Positions 33,821 through 42,250 of a stretch of 64,000 bases of DNA are shown here, one piece after another. A program made the position numbers and the translations under genes. The DNA comes from Thalassovita sp. (GTDB lineage: Bacteria; Pseudomonadota; Alphaproteobacteria; Rhodobacterales; Rhodobacteraceae), in the NCBI RefSeq assembly GCF_963691685.1, contig NZ_OY829290.1:1426001-1490000 (forward strand). Direction: 5' to 3'. Position 1 is the first letter of the stretch; each line of letters opens with the position of its first letter. The notes under the pieces are model-generated. The model did no database searches. It worked only from the letters and a program-made list of their open reading frames with translations, and was not told the origin of the DNA.

Positions 33821-35227
33821 ATGATCTTCTCCACCCCGATGTTTATCTTCGGCTTTCTGCCGGGTTTTCTGCTGCTTTACTATGTTGTGCCGCGCAGTGG
33901 ACGTTCGCCGGTGATCCTGCTGGCCAGCGCGGTCTTTTACGCCTGGTGGCGGCTGGACTTTCTGGCACTTGTTCTGGCGATGGCCTTTGGCAGCTATGTC
34001 TGTGCGGCGATGGCCAATCGCGCCGCGTCCGCTCAAACCCGCAAAGCCTGGGTCAGCCTTGGGGTGATCGGCAACCTGTCGGTTCTGGGCTATTTCAAAT
34101 ACACCAACTTTGTCCTCGGCAATGCTGATGCCCTCTGGCAGGCGTTGGGCCGGGGCGAGGTCACCAGCCCTGAGATCATCCTGCCGATCGGCCTGTCCTT
34201 CCTGACGTTTCAATGCATCAGCTATGTCATCGATGTCGCACGTGGTGATGCGCCGCCCGCCCGCAATATCTGGGATTTTCTTGCCTTTTCAACGCTGTTC
34301 CCGCAGCTGATTGCCGGCCCGGTGCTGCGCTACAAAGACCTGGCCGATCAGTTCCAGACCCGCAGCCATTCCCTTGCACAGTTCCTCATGGGGGTCCGTC
34401 GGTTTGCCCTGGGGCTGGCGATGAAAATCTTGATTGCTGACAGCGTGGCCCCGATGGTCGATCGCCTGTTTACCCTGCAGGATCCGACGCTGGTGGAGGG
34501 CTGGCTGGCTGCCAGCGCCTATTCGGTGCAGCTGTTCTTTGATTTCGCGGGCTATTCAGCGATGGCAATTGGTCTGGGGCTGATGATCGGTTTTCGGTTC
34601 ATCGAAAACTTCAACGCCCCCTATATTAGCCAATCGGTAACGGAATTCTGGCAGCGTTGGCATATCAGCCTATCGACCTGGCTGCGCGATTACCTCTACA
34701 TCCCGCTGGGCGGCAACCGGGGCGGGGCGGTGAAAACCTATCGCAACCTGCTGCTGACCATGGTGCTGGGCGGCATCTGGCATGGTGCCAACTGGACCTT
34801 TGTCCTTTGGGGGATCTGGCACGGCGGCTGGATGGCCGTGGAGAGGGCCCTGGGCAGCAAATCCGGCGCGGTCTGGTCGCGCCACATCGGATCTGTCGGG
34901 GCCTGGGGTTTCACGCTGGTCTTGGTGATGCTGGGCTGGGTGGTGTTCCGTGCGCCAGATCTGGCCACGGCCGGGCAGGTCTATGCCGGGATGTTTGGCC
35001 TGAATGGCCTCGCCCTGCGGGGGGAGGTTTGGATGCTCTGCAAGCCGACGGAATGGCTGGCGATGTGGCTTGGCTGGGCGATTGCCCTCTGGCCGATGAT
35101 GTCCGCGGCGCGGGTCAATCTGCGCCTGCCGCAAGCGCCCCGCTTTGGCACATTGTTACTGCTCTTGTCGGCGGTGCTGGTGATGCAGGCGCGCAGTGAC
35201 TCACCCTTTCTGTACTTCCAGTTTTAA
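33821..35227 (+). CDS. algI: AlgI-like membrane-bound O-acetyltransferase
   Basis: A 468-residue MBOAT protein with about ten membrane segments, which moves acetyl groups from the cytoplasm across the inner membrane for polymer acetylation. The catalytic region is LGGIWHGANWTFVLWGIWHG, with the conserved His in IWHG. The motifs FFDFAGYSAMAIGLGLMIGFRFIENFNAPY and SVTEFWQRWHISLSTWLRDYLYIPLGG are diagnostic for the AlgI/PatA/DltB group. Length and gene order (algF before, algJ/X after) support AlgI. It is tightly coupled to its neighbours. Confidence 0.93.
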   Translation: MIFSTPMFIFGFLPGFLLLYYVVPRSGRSPVILLASAVFYAWWRLDFLALVLAMAFGSYVCAAMANRAASAQTRKAWVSLGVIGNLSVLGYFKYTNFVLGNADALWQALGRGEVTSPEIILPIGLSFLTFQCISYVIDVARGDAPPARNIWDFLAFSTLFPQLIAGPVLRYKDLADQFQTRSHSLAQFLMGVRRFALGLAMKILIADSVAPMVDRLFTLQDPTLVEGWLAASAYSVQLFFDFAGYSAMAIGLGLMIGFRFIENFNAPYISQSVTEFWQRWHISLSTWLRDYLYIPLGGNRGGAVKTYRNLLLTMVLGGIWHGANWTFVLWGIWHGGWMAVERALGSKSGAVWSRHIGSVGAWGFTLVLVMLGWVVFRAPDLATAGQVYAGMFGLNGLALRGEVWMLCKPTEWLAMWLGWAIALWPMMSAARVNLRLPQAPRFGTLLLLLSAVLVMQARSDSPFLYFQF

Positions 35228-35239
35228 GGAGACGTTGAA

Positions 35240-36262
35240 ATGCTAAGCGATCATCAACAAAACATTTGTTTCGCCTCCTTGCTTGGTCTGGCCGTTGCGC
35301 TGGCCGGATGGCAGGGCCACCGCGCCGCGGCGCCGGAACAGGCGTTAGCCGGGCTGACCGGCGGCACCTATCAGCGACAGTATGAAAGCACATTTGCAGA
35401 TGCCTTGCCCTCGCGCGGTTGGAGTGTGGAGGCCTATGCCGCCCTGCGCCTTGCCCTGTTTAAGGAGGTGGCGGAGGGTGCCGTTCTGGGCCGTGACGGT
35501 TGGATCTTCACGGCGGAAGAGTTTGAAACCCCCGCCCTGGCCGAAGATCCGGTGCCCCTGCTGCGGCAGGCGCGCGCGGAACTGGCAGCACTAGGCGTGC
35601 AGCTGGTGCCAGTGATCTTGCCGGATAAGGCGCGGGTGCATGCGGATCGCTTGCCCCATCGCCGCTCAGCCGCGTTGCAAAACCGCTATGCGGCGGCGCT
35701 GGAAATGCTGCGGGCCGAAGGGTTTGCCCCGCTGGATACCCGCGCAGCGATGCAGGCGCATGGGTTCCTGCGCGGGGACACCCATTGGCAGCCAGAGGCG
35801 GCCCGCGCCGTCGCTGAGGCACTGGCGCAGCAGTTGGGCACGGATCCGGCGGAGGCTGTCTTTGTCACGCACTCCAAAGGGGAGGGACCGTTTCGCGGTG
35901 ACCTGATGGTCTTTGCTGAAACGGGCCGTTTCGCTGATTGGGTCGCCCTGCCGCTGGATCGGATCACCCGTTATGAAACGCTGGATATGGCCGAAGATGC
36001 CACTGACGCCATGGCACTTTTTGCGGACACCCGTGTGCCGGTTGCGCTGATCGGCACGTCTTATTCTGCCAAGGAAGACTTCCATTTCGAAGGGTTCCTC
36101 AAGTCGGCGCTGGGTCAGGACGTGCTGAACCTGGCGCAGATCGGCAAGGGGCCCTTTGCCCCGATGCGGGATTACCTGACCTCGCCCGAGCTGCACGACA
36201 GCCCACCCGATATCGTCATTTGGGAAATCCCCGAACGTTACATTTTGCTGCAAGGAGGTTGA
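35240..36262 (+). CDS. algJ: AlgJ/AlgX-like SGNH acetyltransferase, first copy
   Basis: A 340-residue periplasmic or membrane-anchored SGNH-type acetyltransferase with an uncleaved-looking N-terminal hydrophobic segment (ICFASLLGLAVALAGW). Catalytic motifs are the Asp-His pair in RGDTHWQPEAAR and the Ser in LIGTSYSAKE. The family ending IVIWEIPERY is present. AlgJ-type proteins accept acetyl groups from AlgI. It starts after AAGGAG, 12 bases behind algI, and ends one base before the second copy. The assignment as AlgJ rather than AlgX rests on the N-terminal anchor and the order, and is tentative. Confidence 0.8.
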   Translation: MLSDHQQNICFASLLGLAVALAGWQGHRAAAPEQALAGLTGGTYQRQYESTFADALPSRGWSVEAYAALRLALFKEVAEGAVLGRDGWIFTAEEFETPALAEDPVPLLRQARAELAALGVQLVPVILPDKARVHADRLPHRRSAALQNRYAAALEMLRAEGFAPLDTRAAMQAHGFLRGDTHWQPEAARAVAEALAQQLGTDPAEAVFVTHSKGEGPFRGDLMVFAETGRFADWVALPLDRITRYETLDMAEDATDAMALFADTRVPVALIGTSYSAKEDFHFEGFLKSALGQDVLNLAQIGKGPFAPMRDYLTSPELHDSPPDIVIWEIPERYILLQGG

Positions 36263-36263
36263 T

Positions 36264-37289
36264 ATGACCCGTTTCACCAAAACCCTTTCTCGCTGTGTTT
36301 TTGCAACCTGTCTCAGCGTGCTGGCCCCCGCCCTTGCTGCCGCGCCCTATTGCGAAGCGCTTTTGGACGCTGATGCTTTGCCCGAGAAATATGCCAGCCT
36401 GGCGCCGGTCTATTCCAGCGCCGACACCGGCTGGATCTTCGCCGCCAACCAGATGCGCCAGTCCTTCGCGCTGAAGGACAAGCCAAAGGCGATGATGGCG
36501 GAAATTGTGCAAGGGTTTGAGGCCAAAGGCGTCAAACTGGCGATCCTGATCACGCCGCCACGTCCGGTGGTGGCAGGGCAGGGAATCCTGCGCAAAACCA
36601 TGGGACCGGCAGCGGCCGATTATGATGCAACCGCAACGCAGGCCAGTTTTCAGGCGATGCTGGCGGAATATCGGGGTATGGGGGCAATAGTGCCGGATCT
36701 GAGCGTGCTGGCGCTGAGCGATCCGCAGCTGCGCCGCCGGTTCTATTTCCGCCGTGACACCCATTGGACAACCGTTGGCGCGGCCCATAGCGCCGAAGCG
36801 CTGGCCCAAGCCGTCGCTGCTGAGGCGCCCAAATTGCGGGCTGCTGAGGGGCCCGCGATCCTTGGCTGGAAAGGTAAGATTGAAGAACGCGGTTCCCTTG
36901 CCGATCTGGTGCGCAAAAGCTGTGACCAAAAGGTCCCGAAAGAGACATCAAACATCGCCGTTCTGGCGGATGTGCCGGGCGCGGGGCTGCTGGATGACAC
37001 TGAGGGGCCGCAGATCGCTCTGGTCGGCACCAGCTTTTCTGACCGTTACAAACGTGATCACTACCGGGTTGCGGATGCGATGGCGGCGGCCTTTGGGCGG
37101 TCGGTTGTGAACCATTCGGTCTCCGGCGGTGGGCTGCACCGCGCGATGCAGAGTTTCCTGAATTCAGGTGGGCTCGACAATCAGGCCTATGACCTGGTGA
37201 TTTGGGAAATTCCCTATACGCAGAACTTCAACTCCACCAAACGCTTGGGCGCTGTGCTGAAGGCGATGAAGGCCGCGCAGAACGGCTAG
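36264..37289 (+). CDS. algX: AlgX/AlgJ-like SGNH acetyltransferase, second copy
   Basis: A 341-residue exported protein with a cleavable signal (ending LAPALAAA). The SGNH acetyltransferase motifs are RRDTHWTTVGAAH (Asp-His) and LVGTSFSDR (Ser), and the ending is LVIWEIPYTQNF. Cys in PYCEALLD and in RKSCDQKV could form the disulfide known from AlgX. At 341 residues it lacks the C-terminal carbohydrate-binding module of Pseudomonas AlgX (about 470 residues). AAGGAGG precedes the ATG. It shares overall plan but little sequence with the gene before it, so they are old paralogues with probably separate steps. Confidence 0.8.
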   Translation: MTRFTKTLSRCVFATCLSVLAPALAAAPYCEALLDADALPEKYASLAPVYSSADTGWIFAANQMRQSFALKDKPKAMMAEIVQGFEAKGVKLAILITPPRPVVAGQGILRKTMGPAAADYDATATQASFQAMLAEYRGMGAIVPDLSVLALSDPQLRRRFYFRRDTHWTTVGAAHSAEALAQAVAAEAPKLRAAEGPAILGWKGKIEERGSLADLVRKSCDQKVPKETSNIAVLADVPGAGLLDDTEGPQIALVGTSFSDRYKRDHYRVADAMAAAFGRSVVNHSVSGGGLHRAMQSFLNSGGLDNQAYDLVIWEIPYTQNFNSTKRLGAVLKAMKAAQNG

Positions 37290-37425
37290 GCCTGCGGCCA
37301 ATCACACTTCTAACCGATAGGTTAGTCCGGCTGACCCGATGGGCGCCGGACTGCCCTGCTGACCGCACTTATTTTTGTGCGAAGGGCTTAGGGTCTCCAT
37401 AGGTTTCCCGTTTCCGGAGGTTTCG
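37290..37425. promoter_or_regulatory. Leader region of alg44 with stem-loops
   Basis: The 136-base gap holds CTAACC-GATA-GGTTAG (37310-37325), a perfect 6-bp inverted repeat. AGTCCGGC and GCCGGACT (37324-37331 and 37345-37352) form an 8-bp stem. A small GCAC...GTGC hairpin with a T-rich loop lies near 37365-37380. It may combine an operator with a structured 5' leader; no typical promoter is clear. Confidence 0.45.
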
Positions 37426-38907
37426 ATGAGGGTCGAACACCGATCTCCCCATGCGGATCTGGACTATATGGTCCGGGCACCGCTGAATTTTGAAACGCCT
37501 GAGGGCGTGCCGGTGGTGATCCGTGAGTGGTCACTGCAGGGCGTGAAATGGCCCGAAGATGCGCCGGAACGTCCCGAGGAGGGCTACCTTGCCGTGCCGT
37601 TTCAAGGGGTTGATGTACGCTTCCCGGTCACATTGGAACCTGCCCCGGACACCCGCGAAGTTTTCTTCAAGGATCTGACAGGGCGTCAGCGCGAAGTGCT
37701 GGCGCTGTTTTACCGGGCGTTGTTGTCGGGGCGGATGGTCGCCTCCGGCGATGTGATCACCTCGCTCGACACCCCGGTGGATCTGGTCCCGGTTGAGGAA
37801 ACCGAGGCGGAAGCAGAGGCCAAGATCGGACAGCGCCGCAAGATCACCCAGGTGCTGCGCAGTGTGGTGCATGTGGTGATTTATGTCAGCCTGTTCATCG
37901 GGGTGATGATCACCATTGGCAGCAATATTTTCAATGCTATCAATCGGATCGATGTTCAGCACGGGCGCGTGGTTGCTCCCGTCGCGGCCTTGAGTGCCCT
38001 GCGTCCCGGTGTGGTCAGCGCCCTGCAGGTTGAGGCCGGGCAGGTGGTGGCCGCCGGCGATGTGCTGGCACTGATCGAAGATCCCGAAGTTGTGGCCCGT
38101 CTGAAGGCCAGCCGGGTGTCCTATGCGGCCACCAGTGACGTGATCAAACGTCTGGAAAAGGCGCTGAAACGTCTGGAAAAGCTGGCCCGGGTCAAAGATG
38201 AGGCGCTGCGTCTGTTGGAGGTTGGCCTGATCTATGAGGCGCAGATCAGCCCTCGCGGCTACGATGCTCTTGTAGACCGCTGGAAACAGCTGCGTCGGGA
38301 TGATCCCTATCTGGCCACCGGCCGTGACCCGCTGGAGGTCACCGCCCGCCTGCTGCGCCAGCGACTAGCTGAGGAAAACACCCTGCTGCGTCAACATCGC
38401 TCGACCCGCGATGGCTACAAGGCCCGCCTGCAAGCGGCCAAGATCATTGCGCCCCATGCGGGTGTGGTTCAGTCGGTTCTGGTGCAGCCCGGTCAATATG
38501 TCCTGTCGGGCCAGCCCGTGGTTGAGATGGAAGATGATGCGCCGCGCCATGTGGTGGGCTGGGTATCTGAACAATATGCCGAAGACCTCTACCCCGGCAT
38601 GCCGGCCTGGGTGCGGGTCAACACGGCGGGAACACGGCAAGAGGTGACCGGTCGGGTCAGCGATGTGCGCGCCGGCGATATTCCGAACCGTCCCGGTGAA
38701 TATGGGATTGAGGTTACGGTGCAGCTGGATGGTTTCACCAATGCCCAGCTGCGTGACGCCCTGCGCGTCGGGGCGCCGGTGAACCTCAGCGCGGATCGGC
38801 AGATGTTTGCAGGGCTGCGCGGCTGGATGCAGGCGCGCGCTGACAGCCTGTGGCCCAGTGATGATGACAAAACCCAAACCCCGGGGGCGCGTGATGTACA
38901 GCCCTGA
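37426..38907 (+). CDS. alg44: Alg44-like c-di-GMP receptor/periplasmic adaptor
   Basis: A 493-residue inner-membrane protein. Residues 1-105 form a PilZ-like domain, with RVEHR (residues 2-6, the RxxxR c-di-GMP arm) and REWSLQGVKW (Ser36, Gly39 of the xSxxG part). One membrane segment lies at about residues 145-170 (VVHVVIYVSLFIGVMITIG). A HlyD-like periplasmic part follows, with lipoyl halves (GVVSALQVEAGQVVAAGDVL and PHAGVVQSVLVQPGQYV) around a helical hairpin. This is the Alg44 plan, in which c-di-GMP binding activates the polymerase Alg8. GGAGG lies five bases before the ATG. It overlaps the glycosyltransferase gene. Confidence 0.87.
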   Translation: MRVEHRSPHADLDYMVRAPLNFETPEGVPVVIREWSLQGVKWPEDAPERPEEGYLAVPFQGVDVRFPVTLEPAPDTREVFFKDLTGRQREVLALFYRALLSGRMVASGDVITSLDTPVDLVPVEETEAEAEAKIGQRRKITQVLRSVVHVVIYVSLFIGVMITIGSNIFNAINRIDVQHGRVVAPVAALSALRPGVVSALQVEAGQVVAAGDVLALIEDPEVVARLKASRVSYAATSDVIKRLEKALKRLEKLARVKDEALRLLEVGLIYEAQISPRGYDALVDRWKQLRRDDPYLATGRDPLEVTARLLRQRLAEENTLLRQHRSTRDGYKARLQAAKIIAPHAGVVQSVLVQPGQYVLSGQPVVEMEDDAPRHVVGWVSEQYAEDLYPGMPAWVRVNTAGTRQEVTGRVSDVRAGDIPNRPGEYGIEVTVQLDGFTNAQLRDALRVGAPVNLSADRQMFAGLRGWMQARADSLWPSDDDKTQTPGARDVQP

Positions 38908-40483
38908 GGATGAATATGGTTTTGACAAAGATCTGGCGGTGCGTCTGCGGGATTATGAAACGCCACGCCTCAGTTACCTGCGCCGCTGGCGGCTGCCGCA
39001 CATCTGCATTCTGTTAATCACCGTGCTTGCGCTGCAATGGATGATGTTCAACCTGCCAAACCGGTATTTCGATCCCGAGGTGATGCATATTTCCCTGATC
39101 CTTGGCGGGCTCGGCATCTGGCGGTTTGGCTGGTGGTTCACCCATTCGGTGCGCGCAGGCTACTGGGGGCGGGCTGTCTGGCCGGGCATGCGAGCCCGCG
39201 CCGATGCGCTGTGGCAGGACGGCTGGCGCCCCAAACGCCTGCATATCCAGATGACCACCTATTATGAGGAACCGTCGATCACCAAACGGGTGATCGGCTC
39301 CATCCTGGGGCAGGTGCGCCGCGAAAAGATCCCGACGACGATCTATATCGGCACCGGCAGTGCCTATGATGAAAACATCATCCGCGACTTTATCGAAACC
39401 TATGCCCAAGACATCCCCGATGATCTGGCTAAACTGGTGTTCCTGCGGCAGAACCAGCCGGGCAAACGGATGGCCATCGGTATGATCCTGCGGGCCATGT
39501 GCCGCGAAGATGTGGACCCGGACGATCTGGTGATCTTCATGGATGGCGATGCGCTATATGGCGGCGATGTCCTGCAAAAATGCCTGCCGATGTTTGCCGC
39601 CGACCCCGAACTGGGTGCGCTGACCACCGATGAAGAGGTGATCTGCTACGGCCCGGACTGGATCGCCCGCTGGCTGGACATGCGGTTTGCGCAGCGCAGG
39701 CTGGCCATGCAGAGCCACGCGCTGGCGGGCCGGGTGCTGACCCTGACCGGGCGGATGAGCGTGTTTCGCGCCCGCCACATTCTGACCCGCGCCTTTATCC
39801 GCAACATTGAGGCGGATCACCTGGATCATTGGCTGTGGGGGCGGTTCCGCTTCCTGTCTGGCGATGACAAATCCAGCTGGTATCGCCTGTTGAGCAATGG
39901 CGTGAAGATGACCTATGTGCCGGATGCCACCGTCTACACGATTGAGGTGATCAAGGAAAACGGGCTGTCGCGGATGGTGCAGAACTTCCGTCGCTGGTCG
40001 GGCAACATGCTGCGCAACGGGGCGCGGGCAATTGCGCTGGGCCCACGCCGGATACCGCTGTTTATCTGGTGGTGCATTGTTGATCAGCGCATTGCAATGT
40101 GGACCATGATGGTCAGCCCGGTGATGGCAGTTCTGGGCAACTTCATCGCGCCGGGCTATGTCTGGAACTGTTTGATCTGGGTGGTCTTTTCCCGGGTGAT
40201 CCTGTCGATGTTCCTATTTGGCTATTCGCGCAAGGCGGACATGAGCTGGCCGTTTATCCTCTACCTCAATCAGGTGATTAACGCCTCGGTGAAGATCTAC
40301 ATGATCTTTCATCTGTCCAAACAGAAATGGTCAAACCGGGGCAACCAATCCGCGGGGGAGGCGCGCAGCCTGAAGGATCGGTTGCGCAACGGGTTTGCGC
40401 TTTTTCAGCTGTGCACGGCGGTCTGCCTCTTTGTTACGGCCATCATGGTCTATGTCGATCTGATGCAGCTGCCGGGGCTTTGA
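38894..40483 (+). CDS. alg8: Alg8-like family 2 glycosyltransferase (polymerase)
   Basis: A membrane GT2 synthase of about 529 residues. Two N-terminal membrane helices (HICILLITVLALQWMMFNL and LILGGLGIWRFGWWF) precede the catalytic domain, with IYIGTGSAYDE, the DxD-type FMDGDALYGGD, the acceptor-site TTDEEV and the QNFRRW (QxxRW) motif. Several membrane helices follow toward the C terminus. This matches Alg8, which polymerises GDP-mannuronate. The ATG at 38894 follows GGGGGC and overlaps alg44 by 14 bases; an ATG at 38864 is an alternative. Directly coupled to the c-di-GMP receptor gene. Confidence 0.87.
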   Translation: MYSPEDEYGFDKDLAVRLRDYETPRLSYLRRWRLPHICILLITVLALQWMMFNLPNRYFDPEVMHISLILGGLGIWRFGWWFTHSVRAGYWGRAVWPGMRARADALWQDGWRPKRLHIQMTTYYEEPSITKRVIGSILGQVRREKIPTTIYIGTGSAYDENIIRDFIETYAQDIPDDLAKLVFLRQNQPGKRMAIGMILRAMCREDVDPDDLVIFMDGDALYGGDVLQKCLPMFAADPELGALTTDEEVICYGPDWIARWLDMRFAQRRLAMQSHALAGRVLTLTGRMSVFRARHILTRAFIRNIEADHLDHWLWGRFRFLSGDDKSSWYRLLSNGVKMTYVPDATVYTIEVIKENGLSRMVQNFRRWSGNMLRNGARAIALGPRRIPLFIWWCIVDQRIAMWTMMVSPVMAVLGNFIAPGYVWNCLIWVVFSRVILSMFLFGYSRKADMSWPFILYLNQVINASVKIYMIFHLSKQKWSNRGNQSAGEARSLKDRLRNGFALFQLCTAVCLFVTAIMVYVDLMQLPGL

Positions 40484-40615
40484 AGGCGCCAGCGCTATGC
40501 GATCAGCCCAAGGCCTAACCTTTTGCACAGGCCACTGACCCTTCGCCCCCACATTTGTGCCCCGTCCGCATGTATCTTGGTCTGGCAACAACGATTGCAA
40601 CAAATGAGGGTTCTG

Positions 40616-42043
40616 ATGATTATTCCTGTGATTATGGCCGGTGGCACCGGCACCCGGATGTGGCCTGCCTCGCGCAAGGCGCTGCCGAAACAATTTGCCC
40701 CGCTCCTGGGCGGTGACACGCTGTTCCAGCAGACCGTGAAACGTCTGAGCGACCCCCGCTTTGACCGCCCCTGTGTGGTCAGTGCTGAAGAGTGTCGTTT
40801 CATTGCGCGGGATCAGATGGGCGCTGTCGGGGCAAACAATGTGCTGCATCTGGTGGAGCCTGTGGCGCGTAATACCGCAGCCGCCGTTTTGACCGCGGCG
40901 CTGGCCCATCGTGACCAGCCCGAAGCGGTGCTGCTGATCAGCCCCAGCGATCATGTAATCTCGGATGAGGCAGGCTTCCACGCCGCTGTTGATCTGGGAC
41001 GTGACGCAGCGGCTGAGGGTGAGGTGGTGTGTTTTGGTGTGTTTCCCACCCACCCCAGCAGCGCTTATGGTTACCTGCAGGTCGACCGGGGCAGCGATGC
41101 CAAGGTTCAAAAGGTCACTGAATTCATTGAAAAACCAGATGCCGCCGCCGCGACGGAACTGCTGGGCCGGGGCAACTCGCTGTGGAACGCGGGGATCTTT
41201 ATGCTGCGGGTGGATGTGGCGCTGGAGCTGTTCAAAACCCATGCGCCGGATCTGCTGCCGCCCTGTCATGGGGGCCTCAGCCTTGGGGGGGAGGACCTTG
41301 GCTTCCACCGGCTGAATCGCGATGCGTTCAAACGCTGCCGCGCCATCGCCTTTGACCGGGCGATCATGGAGAAACTGCCAAGCTGCACCGTGGTGTCGCT
41401 GGATTGTGGCTGGGCGGATCTGGGCAGCTGGTCAGCCCTGCGGGACCATCAGGTCAAGAAACCCGGTGGCAATGCGTTGATTGGCGATGCCAGTGCGATT
41501 GACTGCCGCAACAGCCTGCTGAAAAGCACCAACAGCGATATGGCCATCGTCGGCCTTGGTCTGGACGGCATTGTGGCCGTGGCAACAGATGACGCGGTGC
41601 TCGTCGCCGATGCCAGCCGCAGTGAAGAGGTGGGCAAAGCGATAGAGGTGCTGAACGCCCGGTCTGCCCCACAGGCTGAGGAATTCCCCCGCTGCCACCG
41701 CCCTTGGGGGTTTTATGAAACCCTGTCACTGGGCGCGCGGTTCCAGGTCAAACGGATCGTTGTACATCCCGGCCAGAAGCTTTCGCTGCAAAGCCATGTG
41801 CACCGCGCGGAACACTGGGTCGTGGTTGAAGGATCCGCGCTGGTGACGGTCGGCGATGAGACCAAATTGGTTGGTGAAAACGAAAGCACCTACATCCCGC
41901 TGGGCGCGGTGCATCGGCTGGAAAATCCCGGCAAATTGCCCCTGGCGCTGATTGAGGTGCAATCGGGCTGTTACCTCGGCGAAGACGACATCACGCGCTA
42001 CGAAGACATCTATGCGCGTGACCAAAACGAAGAGGTTGCCTGA
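40616..42043 (+). CDS. algA: Mannose-1-phosphate guanylyltransferase/mannose-6-phosphate isomerase (AlgA)
   Basis: A 475-residue bifunctional cytoplasmic enzyme that makes GDP-mannose. The N-terminal nucleotidyltransferase has MAGGTGTRMWPASRKALPKQF, the FIEKP motif and CGWADLGSWSAL. The C-terminal cupin isomerase has RPWGFYETLSLGARFQVKRI and QSHVHRAEHWVVVEG, with metal-ligand His residues. Length matches AlgA/ManC. The start is placed at the second ATG (MIIPVIMAGG), with GAGGG five bases upstream; a further ATG 12 bases earlier is possible. It is followed by a strong terminator, so algD has its own promoter. Confidence 0.92.
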   Translation: MIIPVIMAGGTGTRMWPASRKALPKQFAPLLGGDTLFQQTVKRLSDPRFDRPCVVSAEECRFIARDQMGAVGANNVLHLVEPVARNTAAAVLTAALAHRDQPEAVLLISPSDHVISDEAGFHAAVDLGRDAAAEGEVVCFGVFPTHPSSAYGYLQVDRGSDAKVQKVTEFIEKPDAAAATELLGRGNSLWNAGIFMLRVDVALELFKTHAPDLLPPCHGGLSLGGEDLGFHRLNRDAFKRCRAIAFDRAIMEKLPSCTVVSLDCGWADLGSWSALRDHQVKKPGGNALIGDASAIDCRNSLLKSTNSDMAIVGLGLDGIVAVATDDAVLVADASRSEEVGKAIEVLNARSAPQAEEFPRCHRPWGFYETLSLGARFQVKRIVVHPGQKLSLQSHVHRAEHWVVVEGSALVTVGDETKLVGENESTYIPLGAVHRLENPGKLPLALIEVQSGCYLGEDDITRYEDIYARDQNEEVA

Positions 42044-42077
42044 CGGCGGCATCTTGACCCTCTGTGCCCCGTCAGTC

Positions 42078-42111
42078 GGGCCCGCATGCTGCAGCTTGCG
42101 GGCCCATTTTT
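42078..42111 (+). terminator. Intrinsic terminator after algA
   Basis: GGGCCCGCA and TGCGGGCCC form a perfect 9-bp stem around a 10-base loop, followed by ATTTTT. It separates algA from algD. AAAGGGTTAGT at 42146-42156, within the algD leader, resembles motifs in other promoter regions of the cluster. Confidence 0.85.
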
Positions 42112-42250
42112 GCGTTTGGATTTTTCCCTATTTTTATTGATATACAAAGGGTTAGTTTGGGTGACCCTCTGTCGGTTGTTCTGTCCTTTGTGGCGTCACC
42201 ACCCCCTCCTTTCTGTGGCTAGTCTCGAGGAAACTCATAGGAGGGTAGTT

